This document shows positions 63,901 to 64,000 of a stretch of 64,000 nt of DNA, in pieces. Both the position numbers and the translations under genes were made by a program. Each line of letters begins with the position of its first letter. Within the stretch, counting starts at the first letter, position 1. The stretch spans positions 6,304,684-6,368,683 of the forward strand of contig NC_030850.1 of the NCBI RefSeq assembly GCF_000208745.1. The letters run 5' to 3'. Source of the stretch: Theobroma cacao (taxonomy: Eukaryota; Streptophyta; Magnoliopsida; Malvales; Malvaceae). Under the pieces are notes generated by a model, which was given only the letters and a program-made list of their open reading frames with translations, searched no databases and was not told the origin of the DNA.

Positions 63901-64000
63901 GTGGCTGCTTGAACAACTTTCGAGAAGTACTCTGCTCCAAAATAAAGCCTTCAAGAAACAGTTTCCGTGCTTATGTACAAGAGAATGGAAGAGGGGCTAC
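57904..64000 (+). CDS. DHHC-type protein S-acyltransferase (PAT), 3' part beyond the window
   Basis: Enzyme that attaches palmitate to cysteines of membrane proteins. Exons seen: 57904-57942, 61177-61362, 61726-62031, 62986-63216 and 63843 to beyond 64000, all phase 0. The start [13 protein letters not shown] is followed by [12 protein letters not shown] and two hydrophobic segments. The cysteine-rich domain in exon 3 begins near [16 protein letters not shown] and contains the catalytic DHHC in [11 protein letters not shown] (Asp165-Cys168). Two more membrane segments lie in exon 4, between RNYRSFFLF and [10 protein letters not shown], and the cytosolic TTYETFRYR block opens exon 5. This order matches the plant PAT05-PAT09 group. 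The first exon has only 13 codons, followed by a 3.2-kb intron. The C-terminus is not in the window. Confidence 0.92.

Noticed and set aside
1..64000. Prokaryotic features such as operons, CRISPR arrays, phage or plasmid genes
   Set aside because: The window is plant nuclear DNA with introns throughout. Tandem repeats seen do not have the repeat-spacer layout.
1..64000. tRNA, rRNA or snRNA genes
   Set aside because: Only isolated B-box-like words were found (8253, 23609), both within repeat-like DNA. No full cloverleaf was recognised.

Overview
This is nuclear DNA of a core eudicot plant. The evidence is AT-rich sequence, many GT-AG introns (mostly 100 bp to 3 kb), long AT-rich intergenic stretches with microsatellites and degraded small transposons, and plant-only protein families. 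I cannot name the species from sequence alone. I assembled gene models by hand from splice sites, reading phase and family knowledge. Family names are recognised from memory, not from a search.

Layout. 1-5120: no gene seen. 5121-9724 (-): nucleotide-sugar (UDP-rhamnose/UDP-galactose type) transporter of the NST-KT1/URGT clade, with a likely 5' UTR exon near 11003-11110. 11110-15560: intergenic, ending in a G-quadruplex-like run. 15566-20022 (+) and 21326-24846 (+): a tandem pair of paralogous plant-specific proteins of unknown function. 25642-28428 (-): TSL-kinase interacting protein 1 (TKI1)-like protein without the usual SANT domain; its 5' UTR faces the next gene. 29785-34271 (+): MGC-anchored CDK-like kinase of the IBS1 type. 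35522-35782 (-): DUF3511 protein. 37646-47316 (-): EME1, the non-catalytic partner of the MUS81 structure-specific endonuclease, in 12 exons. 47340-53540: long intergenic region. 53627-53968 (+): precursor of a root meristem growth factor (RGF/GLV/CLEL) peptide. 57904 to the window end (+): DHHC protein S-acyltransferase, cut by the window edge.

The genes do not form a pathway. They are ordinary neighbours on a plant chromosome: Golgi sugar transport, chromatin-related and DNA repair factors, a kinase, a secreted peptide hormone and a lipidation enzyme. Two arrangements matter for regulation. The TKI1-like gene and the kinase are head to head across roughly 700 bp. The twin unknown genes lie head to tail with identical exon 1 and exon 2 lengths.

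The most interesting non-gene structures are a roughly 300-bp-armed inverted repeat inside an EME1 intron (a potential long hairpin RNA source), a tRNA-derived SINE with a 17-bp target duplication in the transporter intron, several recent tandem duplications (199, 158, 224, 41 and 30 bp), two likely GC-AG introns, and one EME1 exon junction whose phase does not close. I found no convincing sign of a wholly new biological system.
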